Of a stretch of DNA of 64,000 nt, positions 11,811 through 22,293 are shown in pieces (position 1 is the first letter of the stretch; the number at the start of each line of letters is the position of its first letter). The notes below the pieces were generated by a model. The model searched no databases. It was given only the letters and a program-made list of their open reading frames with translations, and had not been told where the DNA came from. Origin of the DNA: Diadema setosum (Eukaryota > Echinodermata > Echinoidea > Diadematoida > Diadematidae); the NCBI RefSeq assembly GCF_964275005.1, contig NC_092705.1, positions 15,589,385 to 15,653,384 of the forward strand, read 5' to 3'. A program made the position numbers and the translations under genes.

Positions 11811-12159
11811 CTAAAAAAAAATGACAGAAGAAAAATCTACTGATTACTCTACACGAAATGTAATTATTTCCGACATTCTACTGTTACTCTGTCTCTTTGT
11901 TTCATGATGATTATGATGATTACTAACATGTTATCATCCATTCCTTTCTTTAATTAGCTTCGATTCTATGTCTCTTTTTAATGAAATCAATGGTAATTAA
12001 GATATCAATAATGCTAGATTCCAAACAAGATGCGTCCACAAGCAGAACAGATGAAATGAGATAATATTACACAGGATGCCACTCCTAATAAGATTTGAAT
12101 TTGGAGAAAAAAGCAGTGAACAAGATTGATCGCAAATGCGTAAATCGAAACCTGACAGA

Positions 12160-13700
12160 CAGTGGCGTATCTGGGGAAAACGGCGCCCGGGGCAAGCACG
12201 AAAATTGCGCCCCTAATTTCTGAAAAAGTGTTCAACCCCATCCCCATCCCGGTAGGGACTTTAAGTCCACATGATGCTTTTTCAAGCACTTAAAAGGGAT
12301 CTTTTGAGGGTGATTTAAATGTAATGAATTTTGATAGATTTTGGCGAGCGAGCGTAGCGAGCCGAAAATGTTTGTATTTCAGCTTACAAATATGGAATTC
12401 TTGTCATTTTTTGCTTACCAAATCTTACAATTCCAATCAAAATATTGTGACGGCCTTATAGATAACGATTTATACCAAAAAACTGAGGACTTTAAAAAAT
12501 ACTCTAAATTAGTGCGCGCGAGTGAGCTGAAATTTGTATATGTCCTCGTCATCATCACGTATTGTTCTTATCTTTTTCTTATCAATTTTGGCGAGCGAGC
12601 GCAGCGAGCGAGCCGAAAATTTTTGTATTTCAGCTTACAAAACATGGAATTCTTGTAATTTTTTGCTTATCAAATCTCACAATTGTAGTGACGACCTTAT
12701 AGATAACGATTTATACCAACAAACTGAGGACTTGAAAAATACTCTAAATTAGTACGAGCGAACGAGCCGAAATTTGTATATTTCTGCGTCATCGTTACGT
12801 TTTTTTCTTATCTTTTTTGATTTTTTTTTGCGCCCCCTCCCCCGTATATTCGAAACCGTTCGCGTCCTCTTTTGATCCAATCGGCGATCGCTTCAGAACG
12901 AATGAAATTGCAGTCGCTGCTCCGTGTAACATTTTTCCTGCTAAATATAAAATGACATGAGTGAAAACAATAGACATTATCATTTTGTTTGTTCTTATCT
13001 TCTTCTCTTTTTTTAAACAAATTTTGGCGAGCGAGCGTAGCGAGCGAGCCGAAAATTTTTGTACTTCAGCTTACAAATCATGAAACTCTTGTCATTTTTT
13101 GCTTATTAAATCTTACAATTCTAATCAAGATATAGTGACGGCCTTATAGATAACGATTTATACCAACAAACTGAGGACTTGAAAAAAAAATACTCTAAAT
13201 TAGTACGAGCGAGTGAGCCGAAATTGTAGATTTCCGCGTCATCATTACGTTTTGTTATTATCTTGTTTGATTTGGGGGGGGGGGGTTTGCGCCCCCCCCC
13301 CCCTCCCCCTGTTGGCGCCTTCTTTTGATCCAACTGGCGATCGCTTCAGAACGAAAGAAATTGCAGCCGCTGCTCCGTGAAACATTTTGCCTTCTAGATA
13401 TAAAATGACATGTGTGAACACAATAGACACTGTCATTTTGTCATCATCACGTTCTGTTCTTACCTTCTTTTTTATATAAATTTTGGCGAGCGAGCGCAGC
13501 GAGCGAGCCGAAAATTTTATTTTATTTTTTTCTCCTTCTTCTTCTTCTTTTCTTTTTTTTTTCTTCTTCTTCTTCGTTTTTTTCCCCTTTTTTTTCTTCT
13601 TCTTCTTCGTTTTTTTTTTTCGTTTTTTTTTGCGCCCCCAAAGAGTGGCGCCCGGGGCACGTGCCCCCCTTGCCCCCCCCCCCCCCTAGATACGCCACTG
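12160..13700. mobile_element. Non-autonomous hAT-type transposon with internal tandem repeats
   Basis: An exact 8-bp duplication CTGACAGA lies at 12152-12159 and 13701-13708. The ends are inverted: left CAGTGGCGTATCTGGGG, right read on the other strand CAGTGGCGTATCTAGGGGG. Eight-base target duplications and CAGTGGCG-type ends are typical of hAT elements. GGCGCCCGGGGCA occurs just inside both ends. No transposase ORF is present. The interior holds repeats headed by GGCGAGCGAGCG(T/C)AGCGAGC (12343, 12589, 13025, 13484) and two copies of a GCGCCCCCTCCCC block that includes GGCGATCGCTTCAGAACGAA (about 12830-12990 and 13290-13440). Confidence 0.85.
13520..13640. repeat. (TTC)n / poly-T low-complexity tract
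   Basis: Pyrimidine-only sequence inside the hAT-type element. Reading frames across it (poly-Phe or poly-Lys/Arg/Glu) are artefacts. Confidence 0.9.
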
Positions 13701-13708
13701 CTGACAGA

Positions 13709-15140
13709 CACAAGATGAATACATCACCTTAAAAAACGTTTACAGTACACAAGGCTTAAATGGAGTGGATATGAAAAAAAAATGGTCCGAATGGTGTCTT
13801 TGCTTTCTTTCTTTTGCTTTAAAGAATGTTTATATTTCATTAATGAAAAAAAAAATGTACAGAATAGAATGCAATATTTTGCAATTTCACAAATCACATC
13901 AGACTCGTAGCTGTGTTACTAATCATGTCAAAAGGGTCAACGCCTAGCAGTACAATATACCTCATTAGGGTTTATTTTTGTTTGTTTATTTTTTCCAAAG
14001 CAAAACTCTAGACAGTCAAAACATCGCAATTGCCGACTAAAATCATCTCACAACAATCAAGACCAATCTTAAGTTTTGATTTCCTTCCTACAGGCGGAAA
14101 AACATATTTCTCCGTATCCAATAAGCACCCCTTTCACCTTGACACATTAAAATGAAAAAAAAAAATGAAGCACAAAAGTAAACTTTCCAAATTTCCCACT
14201 TTAAAAAATGAAGTGGCAACATATTATGTCAAATTGCATTTTTTTTCTGACCTATTTTGTTTCTATCGCCTTTTGATTTAAAGTTCAGTTTCCATAGTAT
14301 TCCTTTTTTCTTCCTAAAAGTAATATCTAAAGATAATGATTAACTAAATAGGCTTTGCCTTTATTTGGTCAATCAATACCAAATTAAATGTCTTCTAAGC
14401 TAAAATTTAGAAGATTAACGTAATCTAGAAATAAATGCACCTTCTCCAAATACTCCTAACAATTTCACACAAATAAAGATATGTTTATTAATATATGTCT
14501 CATCCTCTTTAAGACAAAAAGAACAAAAAAAATTTTATGTAAGCTCAAATTTGTTTAATTTGTATACACTATTAACCATGAGGTAATCTAAACTGAAAAT
14601 CCCTCAAGGTAGAATTAAAAGTTTTACTTCCTAGTCTAGTGAAGATAGATTTCGTGTCTTCTTTCGTCTGATATTGGCTTTCACCGTTAAATCATCACTT
14701 ATTGTCTTCACCAATTTGGAGTAGACATCTTTGATATTTTCTACCAGTAAAATTCATTTCATCTTATTTACATCTCTTTTTAACTCTGTACCCTCTTTAT
14801 TCCTCTTCCACCAAGAAGGAAGTATTTTATTCATTTAGATTTTACTTTCGATTATATAGAAAAAAAATCATACCTTTTGTCTTATTTATCAATTAGTACA
14901 TAAAGTGAGTTACATGTTGTAATTCTACAATTTTTCCACAACAAATTTTCATTGTAATTCAAATGTCCTTCAACTCAAGTAATTCTATCATTCAAAGAAC
15001 CTACTTCCTTACATAATAGCAATTACTCGTGAAATCTCTCCTTTTTTTGAGGCTCCTAGCAAATCCATACTAACTTGTAGTAAAAAGTGAATTCAAAATG
15101 AATGATTTAGATAAAAATACCTCTTACATGTTTTTTAGCA
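13709..15140. other. AT-rich intronic sequence
   Basis: Lies within the inferred long intron of the minus-strand gene. No exon or named repeat was identified. Confidence 0.4.
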
Positions 15141-15144
15141 GGGT

Positions 15145-15545
15145 GCAAGTCACGAGTTCGACACCCACGAATCGTACGGCCCACGAATAATACAGCCAAT
15201 CAGTTCGACTCTAATCAAATGAAACCTATGAGCCCGACACTAGGCAAACAAGGCCCACAAGTTCAGCACTATAAAGCAAATAGCACGAGACTCACGAGTT
15301 CAACAATTAGCAAACAATATCCGCGAGACCGACCCATTGAGTCCCGTGATGTAATGTCGAACTCGTGGATCGTTTTTACCTTGTGTCGAACTCTTACGCC
15401 TTGTTTGCATAGTGTCAAACTCATGGGTTGTATGACTCGTGAGCTGTATGTCTCATGGACTTTTTTTCTACGTCAAACTCGTGGGTTGTATGACTTGCAG
15501 TGTGTGTCGGTTTTGTGGGATGACCCCTTCTGGCAGATTGGTTGA
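15145..15545. mobile_element. Foldback repeat built of CACGAGTTCGACAC-like units
   Basis: The left half (15145-15330) has repeated CACGAGTTCGACA, CCCACGAA and CCCACAAGTTCAGCAC units. The right half (15350-15520) has the same units on the opposite strand (GTCGAACTCGTGG, GTCAAACTCATGGGTTGTATG). The right end, TGTCGGTTTTGTGGGATGAC, matches on the other strand the left end of a related element at 55694 (GGTCATCCCA...GACCGACAC). This is an inverted, tandemly iterated non-coding family. Confidence 0.6.
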
Positions 15546-17200
15546 GACGCGAAAGATATAATTAAAGTACAGATGAGAGTTTTTAAAATATGCATTTTTC
15601 CTATCAGTGTCTAATCTCTTTGCCTCCCTCATGAAATGCTTTTATTCTGTGACTTTGATTTTTTAAAACTTTTTCTTTTTCTTACACATGGGGTTCCAAA
15701 GTAGAATAAAACTCTGAAATTGTAAAACATCTACTTTTACCAGCGAGGAAAACTCAAAGAACCCATCGTGACCCCCTCCTACTTTTAACAACTTTGGCTT
15801 ATGATTTTTTAGTTTGTTATTTATCATTGAGGCTACGGTCACAACCCCTAAAATCAGTCTGCTCGGCGACCGGGCGGCGAATGTTAAGGCAGTTATGGTC
15901 GGACAGCAACCGGTGATCAGCTGGTGATCAACCCGTGACCGACCAGGCACCACTGATTTTTAGGACATCGGTCAGTCGCCACTGAAGTTTTTACTCGAAG
16001 TTAAAATTCAGCGGCGACCGACCAGTTTTCACTTGCTGCCCCAAATACGCTCGGTGTCCGAGCGACAACCGCCCAGGCACTGTCCTAATCGAGCAGTTGC
16101 CTACAAGCGATTTAGAAAACAAAAACAAAAAAATGTAGAGAAAAATGACAAAAAAAATAAAACAATAGAATAGAACGAGTGGTTGCCGTTGAGCGATTTA
16201 GGGACTAAAATAATAAAGATAAAGATAACAGAAGCACTGAAGGATATCAGGGACTGTAGGTGGAAAAGAGAAGCCAAGGCAATGTGGAAAAAGCAGGGGG
16301 AGGGATAGAAGAAAAGGAATCCCACCAACCTCTACGCATTTCAACAACCAACATGAGAAACATGGAAGACAGGGACAACCACCTTGTGGCTAAAAGATGA
16401 AAACTAAAAGTTAGTGTCGATATGTAGAGTTACTAATATATGGTTGAGTTATCTTATCATTTATTAAAGGCCTATTGAATGAAGAGAGATATGAATGACC
16501 AGAAAGGGGAAATTAAAAAATGAATAGGAAAAGAAAAATACCGTTAAGTATAGAAGCAAACTTAGATATTTTGGGAAATTCTAATCTATTTTTACTTTTG
16601 TTCCATTTTGGATTTCCTCCCTCTTATTTGATTTCCTTATTGCTAGTTATCTCTCGTTTCATATAACTAAGGTTTGATAGTCGGTAATTTAAATCTTAAA
16701 TATTTAACCTCTACTTTTATCTTAATTAATCAATTGATTATCACATCACAAATCACATATATAGGTAGATGAATAAACCCAGGTACCTCGCGAGAAAAGT
16801 TCCGGCAGAGACCGGCGGGCGGCCGCCGGTACGCCTATAGATGACCTATCGATCACCCGATGGTTACTGAGCGATTTCGTAAAAATCGGCCGGTGGCCGA
16901 TGGGGGATCGTCCAGTTGCCAATGGGGCATCGCTCGGTAAATGCTCAGTCTCTGCGCGGGGAAGATCCCCGTATTTCTATTCGTTTTTTGTTTAAACCTA
17001 AAATCGGTCGGTGACGTACGGGAAATCGACATAGGCCATGGGGTGAAGCTGAAAAAGAGGCTTAGAAAATGGGTTTCGTTCCAGCAACACTGGCACTACT
17101 TTCTGAATGCGGAAATGTGATGTTTTGTACATCCTAAATATACTGTAAAAAGTTCTCCTCGAAATATCCTGTAGTTTTTGCGAAAATCCATATTTTATAA
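15546..17200. repeat. Dispersed CG-rich repeat pieces in AT-rich sequence
   Basis: Two CG-rich blocks, 15826-16105 and about 16795-17020, contain GGCGACCG, GGTGATCA and GCGATTT(A/C)G phrases and share the phrase CCTAAAATC(A/G)GTC in the same orientation. The start of the first, GGCTACGGTCA, recurs on the opposite strand at about 35290-35301. Likely remnants of one dispersed non-coding element; boundaries unclear. Confidence 0.35.
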
Positions 17201-17788
17201 ACTGCGACCAGCAGCCCAATACACATATCGTAATGGGGCTGCGGATTGTAGCATTTAGGATCATGACAAGGTAGTATCGCGGACAAATGTCAACCTTAAA
17301 TCGAACAAAAATTCTTCAATTTGAAGACTTACAAGTAAGGTTTAAGTATTGACAACAGGGTTCGTGCAAAGTTTGGTTCTACAAATAGTCATTTTCTGTT
17401 CGAATTGATGACTTAATATGACGAGGTCGAGAGGAATTTGGGAGAGCTACGCTGAATTGACGGTCAGCGCAGGCGCACACCGTCATAAGTATAGTATAAG
17501 ATGTCTGTGTGCGCATGCGCTGGCCGTCAATTCAGTGTAGCTCTCCCAGTTTCCTCTCGACCGAGTCACATTTAGTCATCAATTTGAACAGAAAGGAACT
17601 ATTTGCAGAAGCAAACCTTGCACGAACTCTGTTATCAATACTTCAAATTTATTAATAAGTCTTCAAATTTAAGATTTTCACCCGATTTTAAGTTGATATT
17701 TTGTCCGCGATAAAACATCCGTCATGATCCTGTATGCTACAGTTCACAGCCCCATGACGCTATGCGTATGGGGCTGCTGGCAGCAGTA
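17201..17788. mobile_element. Large foldback element (~285-bp arms)
   Basis: The left arm (17201-17480) and right arm (17507-17788) are inverted copies at roughly 80% identity by eye, around a 26-bp spacer. Matching landmarks on both arms are CAGCAGCCC(A/C)ATAC, ATGGGGCTG, GATCATGAC, CGCGGACAA, GGTCGAGAGGAA and GGGAGAGCTAC(G/A)CTGAATTGACGG. No ORF. At transcript level it would fold into a long hairpin. Confidence 0.8.
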
Positions 17789-18179
17789 ATTATGCATATG
17801 GGGCTGCTAGCCGCAGTATAGTTCCCATAGTGTTTCTAAGCTGAAATACATATACACGTTTGTAAAGCACTGCTTTTAGCCATATACCTAGAAAAAAAAA
17901 GGAAGTTTTGGTTTAATAGTTGCATTATATCTCACGTTTCAGCTTTTCCTGATGCTGGCTACGCAAAGGAGGACAAGAGCAAAGTGGTTCGAGACCATAT
18001 GAGAGAGAGCACTGACTGACCGTCAGAGGTCAAGGCAAATGCCTTATACATGTATTCTGTTCAAAGACATGTTATTAATCAAATGACTAATCATTCAAGG
18101 CAAAAAAAAAAAAGAAGAAAAAAATTCAGTGTGTTTATTTGTGTGTGTGTCCGCGTGCATATGGGAGAATCTTATTGTA

Positions 18180-18440
18180 CACACACACACCCTCACATGC
18201 ACACACACATAGTCTTACGCACACACACATAGTTATGAAGATTCAATATACCCAAGTGTATTAAAATATTCTACATGCCTTGGCCATTTATCACATCAGC
18301 ATCATAAAAAAAGATTATCATAAACATGAACACACGCAATGATACATTACATGTATTGATCAGTGCATTACATATACACAGGTGCATAAAAACGCTGACA
18401 TATTATATACACTCACACACACACACACACACACAAACTC
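18180..18440. repeat. (CA)n microsatellites
   Basis: Interrupted CA tracts at about 18180-18232 and 18412-18436. Confidence 0.85.
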
Positions 18441-18518
18441 ATTTACACACATGAACTCATTTACACACATGAGACATTACTATTAAACAGATCATAGTGT
18501 TTATCAGTAAACATGTTT

Positions 18519-18546
18519 TTCTTTTCTTCTTCTTCTTCTTCTTCTT
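18519..18546. repeat. (TTC)n microsatellite
   Basis: Nine or so CTT/TTC units in the inferred intron. The rest of 18240-19600 shows nothing recognisable. Confidence 0.85.
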
Positions 18547-19648
18547 AAGAAGCTTTAATATACTTAGATCACATAGCAATCACGTTGTTCATGAAATATT
18601 ACCGGTATACATTACTTTAGCACTAGAAAATTTAAACTTCATAAAATTTCCTGAAGTTTTCATTGCTATCATTAGGTTACAACAAGGAGGGACACTACCT
18701 CCTTTCATGTAAGATAGCTCAAAATGATAATCAGTCAAATTTTCTAGTTTTAATAAATTTCCTGGAACATTCCATGGTCCAAATATCCTTGAAAGGGTGT
18801 AAAAGTTTTGAAAAATGCCAATATATAAAATAAAGGCAAAATTATAGTTTACCCATTCATGAGTGAAAACTGTTGGATTCTGTATTGGAGGCAATGTGTA
18901 CCTGAAAATCTTGGAGAGAGTAAAACAGGTTTGGCATTAAAAATTATGATAACATTGCAATTAACTTCCAATATCAGAGGATCTGTGCAAACCTGACTCA
19001 ACTTATGCACAATTTTCATTTGGCTGGTGTGTATTAGTTTTAGCAAACTGATTTCGTACTCACACCTACATTGTACTGACCTTTCTACATGAACATTCTG
19101 TTTCAGTATTAATAATAGTTACATTTTTTTTTCCCAGAGTGGGAGAAACAAATTTTAATCGTAGTCATTCAGTTTTATGAAAAAAAAAAACACACTTAGG
19201 AAAACATCTTTGTTCTTAGAATAACTCAACCCTAATCAAATCATAATAGTGGGCAGAAATGTTTGCTAAAGGGCGAACAATCACATACTGAGGCAAGGAG
19301 TCAAAACATGTTGCATAAACATTGGCATTCAAAATACAGGAAGCAATCTGTCTTACAAAGACATTTTATCATGCACAACTTTGGTAAGATGTCAATTCTT
19401 GAATATCAATCACATTGACCAAAGCATTGGTGCATATACAGTACATCCTGTTGTTTCTGAACTTTGCACTGAAGTTCTTTGTGTATGTGTGTGAATGTTT
19501 CAGTGGTGTATATATATTGCTCCATTTTATCAAGGACAACTTCTAGTAACATGACAATGTTTTCATGCTTCAATATCAATCATATTAACCTATTTCCCTT
19601 GGCAAGTAATGAGCAGGTTGACTCTGTTGCAAATGATGCATTTTACAG

Positions 19649-19784
19649 GCAACACAGCAGAACCTGAAGAGCTTCCAGAAGAAAATCTTGATCTTGATGT
19701 GAGCATCTTAGGGGAGGAAACAGATGCTCCTGCTGACGGACCAGGCTCCTCCTTCAGCTTTCGCTTCCTAGCTATCTATAAACC
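19649..19784 (+). CDS. Coding exon (acidic protein) interrupted by an LTR retrotransposon
   Basis: After an acceptor-like GCATTTTACAG, an open frame runs to the retrotransposon boundary. It is strongly acidic at first (TAEPEELPEENLDLDVSILG) and then becomes FSFRFLAIYKP. The frame is also open upstream to an ATG at 19609, so the acceptor is not certain. The same frame resumes after the element at 28908 for 19 more codons (LVARFMESYLIQWRNEQQ) and stops at TGA 28963-28965, which argues that this was one coding exon before the insertion. The protein family is not recognised. Confidence 0.45.
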
Positions 19785-21230
19785 TGTAGCGACATCGCTA
19801 CTTCTTGTATTTGTATCCACATGTATCGTTAATTTTCACTGATATTTTCCCTAGCCTCAGAATAGTGAGAGTGGAAATTTCCATGTCAGCTTGCCGACCT
19901 AGTTAATTGCTGACCTCTCATTCCGGTTTAGACCAGTTCACGGTCAGGTCTAGATTGCGTAGATAGGCGTATTTTAATATTCATTTTGATAGTGATAAAT
20001 CCAATCACAGTTATTGTACGCGTAAAGTTCCCTAGTGTAGTATCTACAAATTGTATTTGCATATTTCACTTTAAACCAATGGCGACCCGACGTCGCATCT
20101 CAACACGCGCATGTTTGTAACATCAGTTCTCGCGAACACATTCGACACGCTATTTCAAATCACTCGCACCTCGATCCTGCTCGAGTCAAGACACAATCTC
20201 TACGCTCTCGCATCAATTACCTTCGTCGAGCACATCAAGGTCTCACACTCCATTCACTGCGATTGAGTCGTTTCTTCGTGCATTCTGCACTCACCAGCAG
20301 CCTACCAGCTGAGGTTTTCCTACCGGCAGAAGTAAACTCTGCATTCTTACCAGAGTTCCGGTCCAGAGACACTGCTGTTTTGGTCTTGCTGTTTATCGTC
20401 AGTTAGGGACATCCTTCCTTTTCTCTTCTCCGTTCAACGCTTTTGTTTTACGAACGTCGAGACATCACATCTCCCGGCACGACGACTCCACCGTCGCTGG
20501 TTGAGATCAACATCATTCTCCTACCTCGATCCGTCTTGACTTTTCAGTCCCACCATGTACGGAGTGTCGCATCTTTAAGCGTCTCCAGCGGTCATCGTCA
20601 TCATCATCGACTTCATCACCGCCTGTCGAGACCCCCTTTTTCATCTCTACTCTACATCATCTTCTACTTCATGAGTTTCCTTTCCAGTCACGTCATATCG
20701 CGATAGCCACAACTTCCGTGCGCCCGACAAAATCGCGTTCAGGCAAAGACTTCGCCAGGAACTCATATTCATATTCGGAACTTTATCACATACACTGTAC
20801 TTATACACACGTGAGTTTGTCATGTAGATCTAGTCTATACTAGCGGCGGCCTTCTGCTATATAAACAGTGCCACTCATGCTTAGCATGTTAACACACCTC
20901 TGCTCTGCTAATTTCAGTATCACTGTTGTGGGGGTTGTCAGATCTATACTCTACGTCAACATGTCATATTGTCACTTTACCAATTATCATGTCACGTTTC
21001 ATTTGTGCAATAGTCGACAATATTTATTATCTTTTATAATAAACATCTGAAAAGGGAATCTAATGATTCTTGCGTAATTTCTTTGTGTCGGTCATCCACG
21101 TAGTTTTTGATATGGAAATAAAAATAGGAATTTGGTTTTCACAACTTTTGCTCACGCAAGCCTTAACAAACACATGCATTCAACTTGCACACTGTATGTA
21201 TTCATTCATCCATAAAACCAAATCACCTAA
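19785..21230 (+). repeat. 5' LTR (family A)
   Basis: Begins TGTAGCGACATCGCTAC. It has a TATA-like CTATATAAACAG near 20858 and AATAAA near 21040, consistent with a promoter and polyadenylation signal. An 87-codon frame at 20443 is present in both LTR copies but shows no protein signature. Confidence 0.9.
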
Positions 21231-21232
21231 AT

Positions 21233-21250
21233 TGGTGACCCCGACGTGAT
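21233..21250 (+). other. Primer-binding site, tRNA-Trp type
   Basis: TGGTGACCCCGACGTGATC starts 2 bases after the LTR. It is complementary to the 3' end of eukaryotic tRNA-Trp including CCA, the primer known for CsRn1-clade elements. Confidence 0.8.
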
Positions 21251-21337
21251 CGGTTGAAAGACACACATATCTAATTGAAACTAGGTCCTACTGTATAATA
21301 TCTGTATTATCTGTATAATATTTAGTCTCCTCTAGTC

Positions 21338-22216
21338 ATGGCTATGCCACAACAATCCACGGAGACGACATCAGTCGTACAGCCTGCAGTAAGCTATGTA
21401 TCAGTTAAGCTGCCACCTTTTTGGCCAGCTGATCCAATCGTTTGGTTCGGTCAAGCTGAGGCTCAGTTTGCGACCCGCAATATTACTAGCGATCAGACGA
21501 AGTATCACCACATAGTCTCAGCCCTCCAGCCCGAGATAGCAGTGGAGGTGCGTGACCTCATTATCAATCCTCCTGTTGAAAAGCCTTACGCTACTCTCAA
21601 GGCTGAGTTAATCAAGCGCACAACTGCATCAGAACAGAGGAGAGTACAACTCCTTCTCAGTGAAGAAGAGTTAGGAGACAAGAAGCCGTCTCAGCTCCTA
21701 CGCCGAATGCGCCAACTACTAGGAGAACGTCACCTCGAGGAAGGCATTTTCAAGGAGCTTTTCCTACAACGCTTACCTCCAAACGTACGAGTTGTCTTGG
21801 CGGCATCAGTTGACGCAGTTTCTGTAGACGCTTTGTCGAATCTAGCTGACCGCATCATGGACGTGCACATTCCTCAAGTCGCCGCGACGGCACCTGTGAC
21901 TCATGAGGAGCCTATGCCAGTCAACAGCAGCAGCAACCTGAACCTTGAAGCTAAGGTAAACGCATTAGTTTCAGCAGTTGACAGACTTCAGGTTCAGCTA
22001 GAAGGACGCTCACGCTCAACATCGCAAGGATCAAAGTCCGTGCGTAATCGTAGCCCAAGTAGAGAGCGCAGTCAGAACCAGGACCGCAAGTCAGTCGGAG
22101 ACTTGTGCTGGTATCATTATCACTTCGGCGCTCAAGCAAAGCGATGCAATCAACCTTGTAAATTCCCAATGACCAACAAATCTTCCCCGGCGGGAAACGC
22201 GAATCCCAGCCAGTAG
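21338..22216 (+). CDS. gag: gag of the LTR retrotransposon
   Basis: A 292-residue structural protein. The N-terminal two thirds contain the typical retrotransposon capsid pattern ([20 protein letters not shown], then an [20 protein letters not shown] stretch). A Ser/Arg-rich linker follows (about residues 225-250), then a CHCC knuckle (C257, H260, C270, C274) characteristic of CsRn1-type Gag instead of the usual CCHC. The start ATG follows a ~105-base leader after the LTR. The pol frame that follows is offset; many Ty3/gypsy elements use programmed frameshifting there. Confidence 0.85.
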   Translation: MAMPQQSTETTSVVQPAVSYVSVKLPPFWPADPIVWFGQAEAQFATRNITSDQTKYHHIVSALQPEIAVEVRDLIINPPVEKPYATLKAELIKRTTASEQRRVQLLLSEEELGDKKPSQLLRRMRQLLGERHLEEGIFKELFLQRLPPNVRVVLAASVDAVSVDALSNLADRIMDVHIPQVAATAPVTHEEPMPVNSSSNLNLEAKVNALVSAVDRLQVQLEGRSRSTSQGSKSVRNRSPSRERSQNQDRKSVGDLCWYHYHFGAQAKRCNQPCKFPMTNKSSPAGNANPSQ

Positions 22217-22293
22217 ACGCGGCAATACCAGCTGGGAACACCGCCTGCCGCCTGTTCTATGTCAAGGAATATTCCTCACAGACGAGATTCCTA

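Noticed and set aside
13410-13718. Phe-rich and Lys/Glu-rich ORFs on both strands
   Set aside because: Low-complexity pyrimidine/purine sequence inside the hAT-type element.
20443-20706. 87-codon ORF, repeated at 28115-28378
   Set aside because: It is conserved only because the two LTRs are near-identical copies; no protein signature.
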